Part shown: piece by piece, positions 6,432 through 7,401 of the stretch
Position numbering within the stretch: position 1 is the stretch's first letter
Layout: each line of letters begins with the position of its first letter
Position numbers and translations under genes: made by a program
The notes under the pieces: generated by a model
Databases searched by the model: none
What the model was told of the DNA's origin: nothing
Seen by the model: only the letters and a program-made list of their open reading frames with translations
Source: Saprospiraceae bacterium
GTDB taxonomy: Bacteria > Bacteroidota > Bacteroidia > Chitinophagales > Saprospiraceae
Length of the DNA: 7,401 bases
NCBI GenBank assembly: GCA_015494245.1
Contig: WGBN01000307.1
Coordinates: forward strand, 1 to 7,401
Direction of reading: 5' to 3'

Positions 6432-7346
6432 TCATTTTTTTGCGTTCCCTTCGGTCAATTGGTGGAAGACGTTTTCCAGTTCTATGGTTTCCTGATGCAG
6501 CTCGATGAGTCTCCACTTTTTTTGCACGGCCAGGGCGAAGACTTCTTCCCTCAGATCGCTTTCGCAAACGAGGCGATAGCGCAGGGCATCCAGGGCGTTC
6601 ACCTTTTGCACGCCCTTCAGGGCCTGCAGAGCAGCGGGTTCTACAGCCCCCGCAAAGCCCACGGTGATGAGCACCTGATTGGCGCTTTTACTCTTGAGTT
6701 GCTCAATGGGTGCATCGGCCACCAGGCGGCCGCGGTTGATGACCAGCACGCGCCGGCAAAGCGCCTCCACCTCCTGCATGACGTGAGAAGAAAAGAGTAC
6801 GGTCTTCTCCTCCCCTACCTTGCGAATCAACTCGCGTATCTCCACAATTTGGTTGGGGTCCAGTCCCGAGGTAGGTTCGTCCAAAATCAGCACTTCGGGA
6901 TCGTGCATCAGGGCTTGCGCCAAACCTACGCGCTGGCGATAGCCCTTAGACAAGGCTCCGATCAACTTGCCCTGCTCCCGCTCCAGGCCGGTCAGTTCGA
7001 TCATCTCATCAATGCGCTGCTTCGGGCGCCGTATGCCGTGCAAACCCGCTACAAAAGACAGGTATTCGCGCACGTACATCTCGCGGTACAAAGGATTGTG
7101 CTCCGGTAAGTAACCAATGCGCCGGCGCACTTCCATAGGGCTTTCCTCCACATCATAACCCGCCACCAAAGCCTTGCCGGAAGTCGGCAGGATATAAGTC
7201 GTGAGAATCTTCATGCTCGTCGTCTTCCCCGCACCATTGGGCCCGAGAAAACCAACGATCTCGCCCGACTTGAGCTCAAAGCTCAGATCATCAACGGCCT
7301 TCTGAGGCCCATACTCCTTGGTAAGATGTTGAACGACTATGGACAT
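6432..7346 (-). CDS. gldA: Gliding motility-associated ABC transporter ATP-binding protein GldA
   Basis: The cytoplasmic ATPase that powers the GldF permease. All nucleotide-binding motifs are present: Walker A GPNGAGKT (35-42), a Q-loop region GYLPEHNPLY (78-87) with glutamate in place of glutamine as in many DrrA/NatA-type ATPases, signature LSKGYRQR (132-139), Walker B VLILDEPTSGLD (152-163) and the switch histidine H188 in SSHVM. A C-terminal domain of about 85 residues follows, giving 304 residues, close to other GldA proteins. I chose the ATG at 7346 (MSIVVQHLTKEYG) over the in-frame TTG at 7370, because the family starts here and the bases before it (gaagaaaaa) look like the A-rich leader of this phylum. 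It is first of three genes, with gldF starting three bases after its stop codon. The whole transporter is in one cluster, whereas in F. johnsoniae gldA is apart from gldFG. Confidence 0.93.
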   Translation of the reverse strand: MSIVVQHLTKEYGPQKAVDDLSFELKSGEIVGFLGPNGAGKTTSMKILTTYILPTSGKALVAGYDVEESPMEVRRRIGYLPEHNPLYREMYVREYLSFVAGLHGIRRPKQRIDEMIELTGLEREQGKLIGALSKGYRQRVGLAQALMHDPEVLILDEPTSGLDPNQIVEIRELIRKVGEEKTVLFSSHVMQEVEALCRRVLVINRGRLVADAPIEQLKSKSANQVLITVGFAGAVEPAALQALKGVQKVNALDALRYRLVCESDLREEVFALAVQKKWRLIELHQETIELENVFHQLTEGNAKK

Positions 7347-7367
7347 TTTTTCTTCGCTAAGGGGCCG

Positions 7368-7374
7368 CAAGATA
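7368..7374 (-). promoter_or_regulatory. Weak candidate promoter element (TATCTTG) upstream of gldA
   Basis: The minus strand reads attatcttgcgg, one T short of the TAnnTTTG -7 consensus, 21 bases before the gldA ATG. The sequence ahead of it is the AT-rich end of the heptamer array. No -33 box can be judged because the window ends. The true promoter could lie upstream outside the window. Confidence 0.3.
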
Positions 7375-7401
7375 ATTAAAAATGGAGAATGGAGAATGAC
7401 C
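7374..7401 (-). repeat. Heptamer array upstream of gldA, inverted copy
   Basis: Read on the minus strand the units are ggtcatt, ctccatt, ctccatt and tttaatt, period 7. The first 21 bases match the array beginning at 3597 with one difference. The array touches the window edge, so its full length is unknown. It points towards gldA, while the array at 3942-3976 points towards gldG. Confidence 0.7.

Noticed and set aside
2723..7109. Long plus-strand open frames opposite DUF4340, gldG, gldF and gldA (2723-3493, 4756-5691, 5811-6218, 6459-7109)
   Set aside because: They are antisense shadows of confirmed genes, and their translations look like reversed coding bias rather than folded proteins.
7347..7370. 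TTG start for gldA adding eight residues
   Set aside because: The family begins at the ATG at 7346, and the extra bases overlap the putative promoter and A-rich leader.

Overview
The window looks like a chromosomal segment of a Bacteroidota bacterium. Two lines of evidence support this: the gene families (a bifunctional LpxC/FabZ fusion, and the gliding-associated ABC genes gldA, gldF and gldG) and the TAnnTTTG-type -7 promoter elements found in place of -35/-10 boxes and Shine-Dalgarno sequences. The fairly GC-rich coding sequence and the repeat-laden spacers would suit a Saprospiria-like lineage, but that placement is only an inference. All six recognised genes lie on the minus strand, so transcription runs from the right end of the window to the left.

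Right half (7401 to 3982): gldA (ABC ATPase), gldF (six-helix permease) and gldG (membrane-anchored auxiliary protein) follow each other with gaps of 3 and 17 bases. They form one tight transcription unit whose products should assemble into one inner-membrane ABC complex.

Middle (3981 to 3431): a 551-base spacer without a credible gene. It is a mosaic of short repeats: CACGGRG units of about 9 bases, NNYCATT heptamers, a gcgNNNNN octamer array, an 11-base tandem repeat, a perfect 25-base direct repeat used twice, and a large imperfect palindrome. A further heptamer array lies just upstream of gldA, so inverted copies of the same repeat bracket the gldAFG block.

Left half (3430 to 1): a DUF4340 protein with its own good Bacteroidota-type promoter, then lpxD, then the lpxC/fabZ fusion, which runs off the left edge at codon 440. 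The last two are the outer-membrane lipid A genes (plus the FabZ dehydratase of fatty acid synthesis). DUF4340 proteins are commonly found next to GldG-family genes, so this one probably belongs functionally with the gld transporter, although here the repeat island separates them and it sits at the head of the lipid A genes.

The genes themselves are intact and belong to known families. The parts worth a second look are the repeat island, the inverted heptamer arrays around gldAFG, the promoter element lying almost on top of the lpxD start codon, and the DUF4340-lpxD linkage. I did not find evidence of a new defence, mobile or RNA system.
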